Positions 6,075 through 12,800 of a DNA stretch of 16,872 bases are shown one piece after another. Origin of the DNA: an uncultured Actinomycetes bacterium (GTDB lineage Bacteria; Actinomycetota; Actinomycetes; Nanopelagicales; Nanopelagicaceae); NCBI GenBank assembly GCA_903845465.1, contig CAIMXQ010000139.1:1-16872 (forward strand), read 5' to 3'. The number at the start of each line of letters is the position of its first letter. Positions within the stretch are counted from its first letter, which is position 1. Made by a program: the position numbers and the translations under genes. Under the pieces are notes generated by a model. It saw nothing but the letters and a program-made list of their open reading frames with translations, did not search any database and was not told the DNA's origin.

Positions 6075-6815
6075 ATGACTGACGAACTCAAGCCAGACGC
6101 ATTCGAAGCCGCTCTCGCTGCAAGCGCTGAAGAAATCGCAACACCTACAGAGGTTGTTATTGAAGAACCTGTTGCAGATGTTCTCGTCGATGATCTCGCG
6201 CTCGCAAGCGATGAGGATGGCGATATCGAATCTGACGAAAACGATCCCAACGCAGAATTCCGCCGCACACTTCGTGCAGCAATCGGTGACTGGTATGTCA
6301 TCCACTCTTACGCAGGCTATGAGAAGAAGGTAAAGGGCAACCTTGCCAACCGTATTCACACACTCAACATGGAGGAGTACATCTTCCAGGTAGAAGTTCC
6401 TGAAGAAGAGGTTATGGAAGTTAAGAACGGCGCTCGCAAGATGGTCAAGCGCAACATCTACCCAGGTTACGTTCTTGTCCGCATGGATCTCACGGATGAA
6501 TCATGGTCGGTGGTTCGCAATACTCCTGGTGTTACTGGATTCGTTGGAAACGCACATAACCCAAGTCCACTCAGCATGGATGAAGTCGAAAAGATTCTTG
6601 CTCCTCGTCCAGTCAAGAAGGCTGACAAGGCAGATATTAAATTTGTTGATTTCGAAGTTGGCGAATCAGTCACCGTTATGGATGGCCCTTTTGCAACGCT
6701 TCCTGCATCAATCTCCGAGATCATGCCAGAGCAGGCAAAGCTCAAGGTATTGGTATCGATCTTCGGTCGTGAAACACCAGTAGAACTTTCATTCGCGCAA
6801 GTACAGAAGCTTTAA
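6075..6815 (+). CDS. nusG: Transcription elongation/antitermination factor NusG
   Basis: NusG binds the RNA-polymerase clamp helices through its NGN domain. Through its KOW domain it contacts Rho or ribosomal protein S10, coupling transcription to termination or translation. The 246 residues comprise an acidic, probably disordered N-terminal arm (1 to about 65, rich in Glu, Asp, Ala and Val). The NGN domain follows from GDWYVIHSYAGYE (71-83) through NIYPGYVLVRMDL and RNTPGVTGFVG. The C-terminal KOW domain has VGESVTVMDGPFATLPASI. E. coli NusG is about 181 residues, so the extra length is the arm; such arms are usual in actinobacteria. AAGGA overlaps the secE stop and gives the ribosome binding site, 9 bases before the ATG. 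Confidence 0.97.
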   Translation: MTDELKPDAFEAALAASAEEIATPTEVVIEEPVADVLVDDLALASDEDGDIESDENDPNAEFRRTLRAAIGDWYVIHSYAGYEKKVKGNLANRIHTLNMEEYIFQVEVPEEEVMEVKNGARKMVKRNIYPGYVLVRMDLTDESWSVVRNTPGVTGFVGNAHNPSPLSMDEVEKILAPRPVKKADKADIKFVDFEVGESVTVMDGPFATLPASISEIMPEQAKLKVLVSIFGRETPVELSFAQVQKL

Positions 6816-6842
6816 GAAACCAATAAGGAAAAGAGAAGAGAA

Positions 6843-7271
6843 ATGGCACCAAAGAAGAAGGTAACCGGATTCATTAAGTTGCAGATCCAGGCTGGCGCAG
6901 CAACACCTGCACCACCAGTAGGTCCTGCGCTTGGACAGCATGGTGTGAACATCATGGAGTTCGTCAAGGCATACAACGCTGCGACTGAATCACAAAAGGG
7001 CCAGATCATCCCTGTAGAGATCACTGTCTACGAGGATCGTTCATTCGACTTCATCACAAAGACTCCTCCAGCATCACGCCTCATCCTTAAGGCAGCTGGC
7101 GTAGAAAAGGGATCAGCGATTCCTCATAAGACTAAGGTTGCAAATATCACCATGGCTCAGGTCAAGGAGATCGCAACAACAAAGATGGCTGACCTCAATG
7201 CAAATGACATTGATGCAGCAGCTTTGATTATTGCGGGTACTGCTCGCTCAATGGGAATCACAGTCTCATAA
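6843..7271 (+). CDS. rplK: 50S ribosomal protein L11 (uL11)
   Basis: The 142-residue protein forms, with 23S rRNA helices 43-44, the GTPase-associated centre that contacts elongation factors; thiopeptide antibiotics bind here. The N-terminal domain shows the conserved GFIKLQIQAGAATPAPPVGP followed by ALGQHGVNIMEF. Its prolines are the positions altered in thiostrepton-resistant mutants of other species, and all are intact. The C-terminal RNA-binding domain includes KTPPASRLILKAAG and ends AGTARSMGITVS. Length is standard. The 27-base gap after nusG is A/G-rich with no room for a folded L1 site. An L1-like site instead lies downstream, before rplA. Confidence 0.98.
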   Translation: MAPKKKVTGFIKLQIQAGAATPAPPVGPALGQHGVNIMEFVKAYNAATESQKGQIIPVEITVYEDRSFDFITKTPPASRLILKAAGVEKGSAIPHKTKVANITMAQVKEIATTKMADLNANDIDAAALIIAGTARSMGITVS

Positions 7272-7279
7272 GTAAATTT

Positions 7280-7302
7280 CTTCTCGTCACAGTGGCGAGA
7301 AG
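7280..7302 (+). other. Nine-base-pair hairpin after rplK
   Basis: CTTCTCGTC (7280-7288) pairs with GGCGAGAAG (7294-7302), including one T-G pair, around loop ACAGT. It starts 8 bases after the rplK stop. No T run follows, so termination is unlikely. It may protect the mRNA 3' end of rplK or frame the L1-like site that follows directly. Confidence 0.55.
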
Positions 7303-7303
7303 A

Positions 7304-7335
7304 TGTGGGAGAACCGCGCTGGTTCGCTAACCACA
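7304..7335 (+). promoter_or_regulatory. Probable ribosomal protein L1 binding site (translational operator of rplA)
   Basis: TGTGG (7304-7308) pairs with CCACA (7331-7335). Inside it, an asymmetric internal loop (GAG on one side, CGCTAA on the other) leads to an upper helix AACC/GGTT (7312-7315 with 7321-7324) closed by GCGCT. The strand GTGGGAG and the opposite strand ending TAACCAC resemble the L1-binding helix of 23S rRNA, where GUGGGAG faces AUACCAC. L1 is known to repress its own mRNA through such mimics. Here the site lies between rplK and rplA, 56 bases before the rplA start. Confidence 0.65.
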
Positions 7336-7343
7336 ACCGCTAG

Positions 7344-7378
7344 CTTGTAGAGATACAAGATCAACTGTAGAAATACAG
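7344..7378 (+). repeat. Tandem small hairpins with GNRA loops before rplA
   Basis: CTTGTA-GAGA-TACAAG (7344-7359) and CTGTA-GAAA-TACAG (7365-7378) are perfect stems of 6 and 5 base pairs with GNRA tetraloops. They share the core TGTAGARATACA at a 20-base period. The second ends about 13 bases before the rplA ATG, close to its ribosome binding site. They may stack on the L1-like element and form part of the rplA control region. Confidence 0.55.
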
Positions 7379-7391
7379 GAACGAGGAAGAT

Positions 7392-8096
7392 ATGAAGCGC
7401 TCAAAGAAGTACAACGAAGTAGCAGCGAAGGTCATCAAGGACCACCTCTACACACCTCTTCAGGCAGTAACACTTGCCAAAGAGACAACAACAACTAAGT
7501 ACGACTCAACAATTGATGTTGCGCTCGTTCTTGGCGTTGACCCAAAGAAAGCTGATCAAGCAATTCGTTCAACTGTTAACTTGCCACACGGCACAGGTAA
7601 GACAGCTCGCGTATTGGTATTTGCAAATGGTGAGCGCGCTGAAGAAGCTCGTGCAGCTGGCGCAGATATCGTCGGTGGCGATGAACTCATTGATGAAGTT
7701 TCAAAGGGTCGCCTCGACTTCGATGCAGTTGTTGCGACACCAGATTTGATGGCCAAGGTTGGTCGTCTCGGTAAGGTCCTTGGAACACGTGGATTGATGC
7801 CAAACCCAAAGACAGGAACAGTGACAACAGATGTCACTAAGGCTGTTAACGACATCAAGGGTGGAAAGATTGAATTCCGCGTTGATAAGAACTCAAACCT
7901 TCACTTCATCATCGGTAAGGCTTCTTTTACTGCAGAACAACTTGCAGATAACTATGCAGCAGCTCTTGAAGAAGTACTTCGCGTAAAGCCAAACTCTTCA
8001 AAGGGTCGCTACATCGCAAAGGCTGTCGTCTCATCTTCGATGGGACCTGGAATCGCTGTAGATCCAAACCTCACACGCGAACCATCAGCTAACTAA
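7392..8096 (+). CDS. rplA: 50S ribosomal protein L1 (uL1)
   Basis: The 234-residue protein builds the mobile L1 stalk at the E site, which helps release deacylated tRNA; it is also a translational repressor of its own mRNA. The sequence starts MKRSKKYNE, continues with DVALVLGVDPKKADQAIR, and carries the L1 signature from DFDAVVATPDLM through VGRLGKVLGTRGLMPNPKTG (about 123-142). A further rRNA-binding stretch is KGGKIEFRVDKNSNLHFIIGK. Length is standard. GAGG in ACGAGGAAG precedes the ATG. The 120-base leader between rplK and rplA holds an L1-like binding site and several hairpins, suggesting rplA, possibly together with rplK, is self-regulated. A strong terminator follows 10 bases after the stop. 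Confidence 0.98.
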   Translation: MKRSKKYNEVAAKVIKDHLYTPLQAVTLAKETTTTKYDSTIDVALVLGVDPKKADQAIRSTVNLPHGTGKTARVLVFANGERAEEARAAGADIVGGDELIDEVSKGRLDFDAVVATPDLMAKVGRLGKVLGTRGLMPNPKTGTVTTDVTKAVNDIKGGKIEFRVDKNSNLHFIIGKASFTAEQLADNYAAALEEVLRVKPNSSKGRYIAKAVVSSSMGPGIAVDPNLTREPSAN

Positions 8097-8105
8097 ATTC
8101 CTTAG

Positions 8106-8177
8106 AAATCCGGCTCCCGGCGGGCTTGAGACTTGGTTCGTTAAAGTCTCTTCGCTCCACCGAGAGCCGGATTTTTT
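8106..8177 (+). terminator. Rho-independent terminator after rplA
   Basis: An 11-base-pair stem AAATCCGGCTC (8106-8116) with GAGCCGGATTT (8164-8174) runs into six T (8172-8177). Between the arms is a second perfect 7-base-pair hairpin, GAGACTT (8128-8134) with AAGTCTC (8144-8150). It begins 10 bases after the rplA stop and separates the L11-L1 unit from the L10-L7/L12 unit. Confidence 0.85.
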
Positions 8178-8186
8178 ATGCTCAAT

Positions 8187-8216
8187 TTGACCCTCGCCCT
8201 CCGCGGCGCGTAACCT
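8187..8216 (+). promoter_or_regulatory. Promoter of rplJ-rplL
   Basis: TTGACC (8187-8192, five of six consensus bases) and TAACCT (8211-8216, TAnnnT) with an 18-base spacer. It lies directly after the rplA terminator, and initiation near 8223 would place the L10-type leader at the very start of the transcript. Confidence 0.62.
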
Positions 8217-8222
8217 ACGGGC

Positions 8223-8298
8223 ATAACCAAAGACCGCAGGTCTGATCTCGCAAGAGTGAAGATAATTGAGGAATCTCAGCCCGCGTAGGTGTTCACAT
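8223..8298 (+). promoter_or_regulatory. L10-type ribosomal protein leader (autoregulatory RNA)
   Basis: The stretch holds the two conserved strands recognisable in L10 leaders: CCAAAGACCGCAGGT (8227-8241) and CCCGCGTAGGTG (8280-8291), separated by a variable hairpin region. In Bacillus and other bacteria the L10-(L7/L12) complex binds this RNA, a mimic of its 23S rRNA site, and lowers rplJL expression. A terminator hairpin follows within 9 bases, which points to control by premature termination. Boundaries are approximate. Confidence 0.72.
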
Positions 8299-8299
8299 T

Positions 8300-8333
8300 A
8301 ATCCGTGCGCATTTACGCGTCACGGATTTTTTT
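8300..8333 (+). terminator. Probable attenuator terminator of the rplJ leader
   Basis: AATCCGTG (8300-8307) pairs with CACGGATT (8321-8328). CGC/GCG extends the stem past a bulged T8320, around loop ATTTAC, and seven T follow (8327-8333). It stands between the L10 leader and rplJ on the same transcript, so it must be read through for rplJL expression. Confidence 0.8.
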
Positions 8334-8376
8334 ATTGCCCGCGGTCACCATTAATACCTAGCGAAAGGTGAACCGA

Positions 8377-9108
8377 ATGGCTCGCCCAGATAAAGCAGCA
8401 GCAGTTGCTGAAATGACCGAAGACTTCAAGTCAGCTACTGCTACCTACCTCACCGAATATCGCGGTCTAACCGTGACATCGATGAAGCAGCTACGTCGCA
8501 GCCTTGGTGCAGATACCAAGTACAGCGTCGTAAAGAACACTCTTACAAAGATTGCAGCGAAGAACGCTGGCGTAGAGATTGCAGATGATCTCCTTGCTGG
8601 TCCATCAGCTGTTGCATTCATTAAGGGCGATGCAATCGATGCAGCTCGTAACCTCAAGAACTTCCAGAAGGAGAACCCACTTCTTATCATCAAGGGTGGA
8701 ATCTACGAAGGAAAGTTTGTTACAACTGCAGAGATCATGAAGCTTGCAGACCTCGAGTCTCGCGAAGTACTTCTTGCAAAGCTTGCTGGTGCTATGAAGG
8801 GATCGCTTGCTAAGGCAGCGCGTACCTTCGATGCACTTCGCATCAAGATGGAGGTGTCCGGACCAATAGCAGACAATGCTAAGTCCGAGGTTCCAGCCCA
8901 AGTTGAGACTACAGAAGTTGTGGTTGAAGCAGAAGCTCCAGCAGTAGAGGCAGAGGCACCAGTTGCTGAAGCAGTAGTTACAGAAGAAGTTGTCGCTGAA
9001 GCGTCCGAACCAGCATCTAACGATGCTGTGGCAGAGGTTCCAGCCCAAGATGTGACCGCGGATGTTGCGGTTGAAGCAGAAGCACCAACAGAAACTCCAG
9101 CGGAATAA
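8377..9108 (+). CDS. rplJ: 50S ribosomal protein L10 (uL10) with long acidic C-terminal tail
   Basis: L10 anchors L7/L12 dimers to the ribosome and forms the base of the stalk. The core (1 to about 165) is typical: MARPDKAAAVAEMTEDFKSA, EYRGLTVTSMKQLRRSL, YSVVKNTLTKIA, AGPSAVAFIKGD and the last helix region EVLLAKLAGAMKGSLAKAART that binds L7/L12. Beyond about residue 165 comes a tail of nearly 80 residues, almost only Ala, Glu, Val, Pro, Thr and Asp, with repeated units (EVPAQ twice, VEAEAP three times). Usual L10 proteins are about 165-180 residues. The tail is probably disordered and acidic. The start at 8377 is preferred over GTG at 8368, because AAAGGTG then serves as the ribosome binding site. 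rplL follows after 18 bases. Confidence 0.96.
   Translation: MARPDKAAAVAEMTEDFKSATATYLTEYRGLTVTSMKQLRRSLGADTKYSVVKNTLTKIAAKNAGVEIADDLLAGPSAVAFIKGDAIDAARNLKNFQKENPLLIIKGGIYEGKFVTTAEIMKLADLESREVLLAKLAGAMKGSLAKAARTFDALRIKMEVSGPIADNAKSEVPAQVETTEVVVEAEAPAVEAEAPVAEAVVTEEVVAEASEPASNDAVAEVPAQDVTADVAVEAEAPTETPAE
8887..9049 (+). repeat. Direct repeats inside the L10 tail
   Basis: GAGGTTCCAGCCCAAG occurs exactly at 8887-8902 and 9034-9049. The units encoding VEAEAP also recur nearby with small changes. Exact DNA identity over 16 bases suggests the tail grew by duplication within the gene. Confidence 0.75.
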
Positions 9109-9126
9109 GGAAAAGGAAAATATAAA

Positions 9127-9510
9127 ATGGCAAAGCTCTCACAAGCAGATTTAATGACTCAGTTCAAGGAAATGTCACTTGTTGAACTCTCAGAGTTCGT
9201 CAAGGCATTCGAAACTGAATTCGATGTAACAGCAGCAGCACCAGTTGCAGCAGCAGGCGGCGCAGCAGCAGCAGGCGGCGGCGCAGCAGATGCACAGGAT
9301 GAGTTCACAGTTATCCTCGAAGAAGCAGGTTCACAGAAGATTGCGGTTATCAAGGAAGTACGTAACCTCAACTCTGCACTTGGTCTTAAGGAAGCTAAGG
9401 ATCTCGTTGATGCAACACCTGCAACACTTCTTGAGAAGGTCAACAAGGAGACAGCTGATAAGGCAAAGGCAGCTCTCGAAGCAGCTGGCGCAAAGGTCAC
9501 AGTCAAGTAA
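9127..9510 (+). CDS. rplL: 50S ribosomal protein L7/L12 (bL12)
   Basis: The 127-residue protein forms the flexible stalk dimers that recruit and stimulate translational GTPases. An N-terminal dimerisation helix pair (LSQADLMTQFKEMSLVELSE then FVKAFETEF) is followed by an Ala/Gly hinge at about 35-56. The C-terminal domain is EFTVILEEAGSQKIAVIKEV, with NLNSALGLKEAKDLVDATPA, ending AAGAKVTVK. The hinge DNA is a run of GCAGCAGC and GGCGGC units, a low-complexity stretch. AAAAGGA before the ATG is the ribosome binding site. Cotranscribed with rplJ; a strong terminator lies just downstream, which helps make rplJL a unit separate from rpoBC. Confidence 0.98.
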   Translation: MAKLSQADLMTQFKEMSLVELSEFVKAFETEFDVTAAAPVAAAGGAAAAGGGAADAQDEFTVILEEAGSQKIAVIKEVRNLNSALGLKEAKDLVDATPATLLEKVNKETADKAKAALEAAGAKVTVK

Positions 9511-9523
9511 CCTTAAAAAGTTA

Positions 9524-9593
9524 AAATCGGCCCCACGAGACGGCGATCCGGTCCTTTTAGGATCGCCTTTCCTCGGGGGCCGATTTCTTTTTT
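9524..9593 (+). terminator. Rho-independent terminator after rplL
   Basis: AAATCGGCCCC (9524-9534) pairs with GGGGCCGATTT (9576-9586), 11 base pairs. An inner perfect 8-base-pair hairpin, GGCGATCC (9542-9549) with GGATCGCC (9560-9567), lies between the arms. TTTCTTTTTT follows. The two-tier build matches the terminator after rplA. In many bacteria the rplL-rpoB gap is only a partial terminator that lowers rpoBC relative to rplJL; leakiness here is inference. Confidence 0.85.
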
Positions 9594-9597
9594 GCGC

Positions 9598-9618
9598 TCC
9601 ACCCGAGAGGGGATTTTT
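9598..9618 (+). terminator. Possible second, weak terminator before rpoB
   Basis: CCC-GAGA-GGG (9602-9611) forms a very short stem with a GNRA loop, extendable by one C-G pair across a bulged A, and ATTTTT follows. It lies just after the main rplL terminator and could back it up. The stem is short, so this is tentative. Confidence 0.3.
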
Positions 9619-9662
9619 CATGCTCGGGCGGTGAGGATTGGTTCACAAAGTTCTGGATTTCG

Positions 9663-9692
9663 AAGACAAATGCTCAGGTTTGGGGGTATAAG
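9663..9692 (+). promoter_or_regulatory. Candidate rpoB promoter
   Basis: AAGACA (9663-9668) and TATAAG (9687-9692, five of six -10 bases) with an 18-base spacer. Transcription would begin near 9698-9700, giving a leader of about 135 bases before rpoB. Confidence 0.5.
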
Positions 9693-9696
9693 AAGC

Positions 9697-9723
9697 CGGT
9701 TTGCCCCGATGGGGGGTGAGCCG
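9697..9723 (+). promoter_or_regulatory. Strong hairpin at the start of the rpoB leader
   Basis: CGGTTTGCCCC (9697-9707) pairs with GGGGTGAGCCG (9713-9723), 11 base pairs with three G-T pairs, around GATGG. It coincides with the predicted transcript 5' end, so the mRNA would open with a helix, as some stabilised mRNAs do. No T run follows. The rest of the leader (9724-9832) shows no strong fold; it holds a possible extended -10 (TGCATATAG, 9761-9769) and no gene. Confidence 0.5.
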
Positions 9724-9832
9724 ATACCCTTCCCCTTCGCACAAAAAATCTGAAGGTCATTGCATATAGCGGTGGGGGCCTTCTAGTTGTGCGTGTCCAT
9801 ACATAAATGCATATTGTCTGGAAGGACATCTC

Positions 9833-12800
9833 TTGGCCGCGAAAAAGAGTTCAACTGCCCCACGTCGTATTTCGTTCGCAAAGATTCGCGAACCACTAGA
9901 AGTTCCAAACCTACTCGCGCTGCAAGTTGAAAGCGTTGACTGGTTGCTTGGTAACGATCTGTGGCGCTCACGTCTTGCAGAATCAACCAACACAAATCGA
10001 GGAGAACTTCCTGCGAAGTCCGGTTTGGAAGAAATCTTTGAAGAGATTTCACCAATCGAAGATTTCCAAGGAACTATGTCGCTCTCATTCCGCGACCACC
10101 GCTTCGAGCCACCTAAATATTCAATTGCAGATTGCAAAGAGCGCGACATGACATATGCGCAGCCACTCTTCGTGACTGCAGAGTTCACCAATAACGAGAC
10201 TGGAGAAATTAAGTCGCAGACAGTCTTCATGGGTGACTTCCCAGTTATGACTCCGCGCGGAACTTTCGTTATTAACGGAACAGAGCGCGTTGTTGTTTCA
10301 CAGATCGTTCGTTCACCTGGTGTGTACTTCGAACGTCAAATTGAAAAGACTTCAGATAAAGATGTATTTACTTCAAAGATCATTCCTAGCCGCGGTGCTT
10401 GGCTTGAATTCGAAGTTGATAAGAAGGATCTCGTTGGCGTTCGTATCGATCGCAAGCGTAAGCAATCTGTAACAGTATTCCTCAAGGCTCTCGGTTGGAC
10501 CGACGAACAAATTCGTGAAGAGTTTGGTGACTTCGCTTCAATGATGGCAACTCTTGATAAGGACACTGTTAAGACACAGGATGAAGCGCTTCTCGATATC
10601 TATCGCAAGATGCGTCCTGGCGAGCCTCCTACAAAGGAAGCAGCACAGAACCTTATTGAAAACCTTTACTTCAACCCTAAGCGTTATGACTTGGCCAAGG
10701 TCGGTCGCTTTAAGGTTAATAAGAAGCTCGGTCTTGATCTCGAGCTCTCACAGAGCATGCTCACAATTTCAGATATCGTCGCAACACTTCGCTACCTCGT
10801 AGCGCTACACCGCGGCGATCTCACAATGGAATACGGTCGCGAAGTTCGCGTTGAAAAGGACGATATCGATCACTTCGGTAACCGTCGTCTTCGTACCGTT
10901 GGTGAACTTATTCAGAACCAGGTTCGTATCGGACTCTCACGTATGGAACGTGTTGTTCGCGAACGAATGACTACACAAGATGTCGAAGCAATTACTCCTC
11001 AGACTTTGATCAACATTCGTCCAGTTGTTGCATCAATCAAGGAGTTCTTCGGAACATCTCAGTTGTCACAGTTCATGGATCAGACAAATCCTCTTTCAGG
11101 TCTTACACACAAGCGTCGTCTTTCAGCGCTCGGACCTGGTGGTCTCTCACGTGACCGCGCGGGCTTTGAAGTTCGTGACGTTCACCCGTCTCACTACGGA
11201 CGTATGTGCCCAATCGAAACTCCTGAAGGACCAAACATTGGTCTTATCGGTTCGCTTGCAACATATGCACGTGTAACAGCATTTGGATTTATCGAAACTC
11301 CTTATCGCAAAGTTGTTAAGGGCAAGGTCACCGATCAGGTTGATTACCTAACTGCTGATGAAGAAGACGAGCACATCATTGCTCAGGCAAATGCTCCACT
11401 AACAGTAGATAACCATTTCGCAGAAGCACGCGTACTTGTACGTCGTCGTGGCGGCCACCAAGAATACATCATCGCTGACGAAGTGGATTACATGGACGTT
11501 TCACCACGTCAGATGGTTTCTGTTGCAACAGCAATGATTCCGTTCCTCGAGCACGATGATGCAAACCGCGCACTCATGGGTTCTAACATGATGCGTCAGT
11601 CAGTTCCTTTGATGCGTGCAGAAGCACCATTTATTGGTACTGGTATGGAATTCCGCGCAGCAGTAGATGCTGGTGACGTTGTCACAGCAACAAAGGCTGG
11701 TGTAGTTACCGAAGTTGCTGCTGACGAAGTTAAGGTCATGGGCGATGACGGTACTTACCAAACATATTCACTCGCTAAGTTCACACGCTCTAACCAAGGA
11801 ACTTCTTACAACCAGAAGGTTGTAGTTGCCGAAGGTCAGAAGCTTGAAGTTGGTTCAGTAATCGCTGATGGTCCTTGTACCCAGAACGGTGAAATGGCAC
11901 TTGGCAAGAACCTCCTTGTGGCATTTATGTCATGGGAAGGCCACAACTACGAAGATGCGATCATCCTTTCGCAGCGCCTCGTTCAGGACGATGTTCTTAC
12001 ATCGATCCACATCGAAGAGTACGAAGTTGATGCACGCGACACCAAGCTTGGTGCCGAAGAAATCACTCGCGATATCCCTAACGTCTCTGAAGAAGTACTT
12101 GCAGATCTCGACGAGCGCGGAATCATCCGCGTTGGCGCCGATGTCGTGCCAGGTGACATCTTGGTTGGAAAGGTAACTCCTAAGGGAGAAACTGAACTCA
12201 CACCAGAAGAGCGTTTGCTCCGTGCAATCTTTGGTGAGAAGGCTCGCGAAGTTCGCGATACATCTCTCAAGGTTCCACACGGTGAATCAGGAAAAGTTAT
12301 TGGCGTAAAGATCTTCGAATCAGAAGAAGGCTTCGAACTTCCAGCAGGCGTTAACCAATTGGTTCGCGTTTATGTTGCACAGAAGCGCAAGATTCAAGAT
12401 GGTGACAAGCTTGCTGGTCGCCACGGTAACAAGGGTGTTATCTCAAAGATTCTTCCAGTTGAAGATATGCCATTCCTCGAAGATGGAACGCCAGTCGATG
12501 TTGTCTTGAACCCACTTGGTGTTCCAGGACGCATGAACGTTGGACAGGTTCTTGAAATGCACCTAGGTTGGGTTGCAAAGACAGGATGGGATGTATCTGG
12601 TGTCTCTGAAGCGTGGGCAAACCACCTTAAGGAGATCGGCGCAGAAAAAGGCGCACCTGGAACAAATATTGCAACACCGGTATTCGATGGTGCACTTGAA
12701 GATGAAATCTCAGGACTTCTCTCAACAACACTTCCAAACCGCGATGGCAACCAACTTATTGGTCGTTCAGGAAAGGCTCGTTTATTCGACGGTCGTTCCG

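Noticed and set aside
8178..8213. 11-codon frame MLNLTLALRGA after the rplA terminator
   Set aside because: It lies between terminator and promoter, so it is unlikely to be transcribed, and it has no ribosome binding site.
8368..8376. GTG at 8368 as the rplJ start
   Set aside because: The GTG is part of the AAAGGTG ribosome binding site for the ATG at 8377, and MARPDK is the usual L10 beginning.
9227..9290. GCA/GGC triplet run as a functional DNA repeat
   Set aside because: It encodes the Ala/Gly hinge of L7/L12, which explains the repeat fully.
9670..9753. 27-codon open frame in the rpoB leader (starts MLRFGG)
   Set aside because: No ribosome binding site, and it runs through the predicted promoter and the leader hairpin; it would be upstream of the transcript start.
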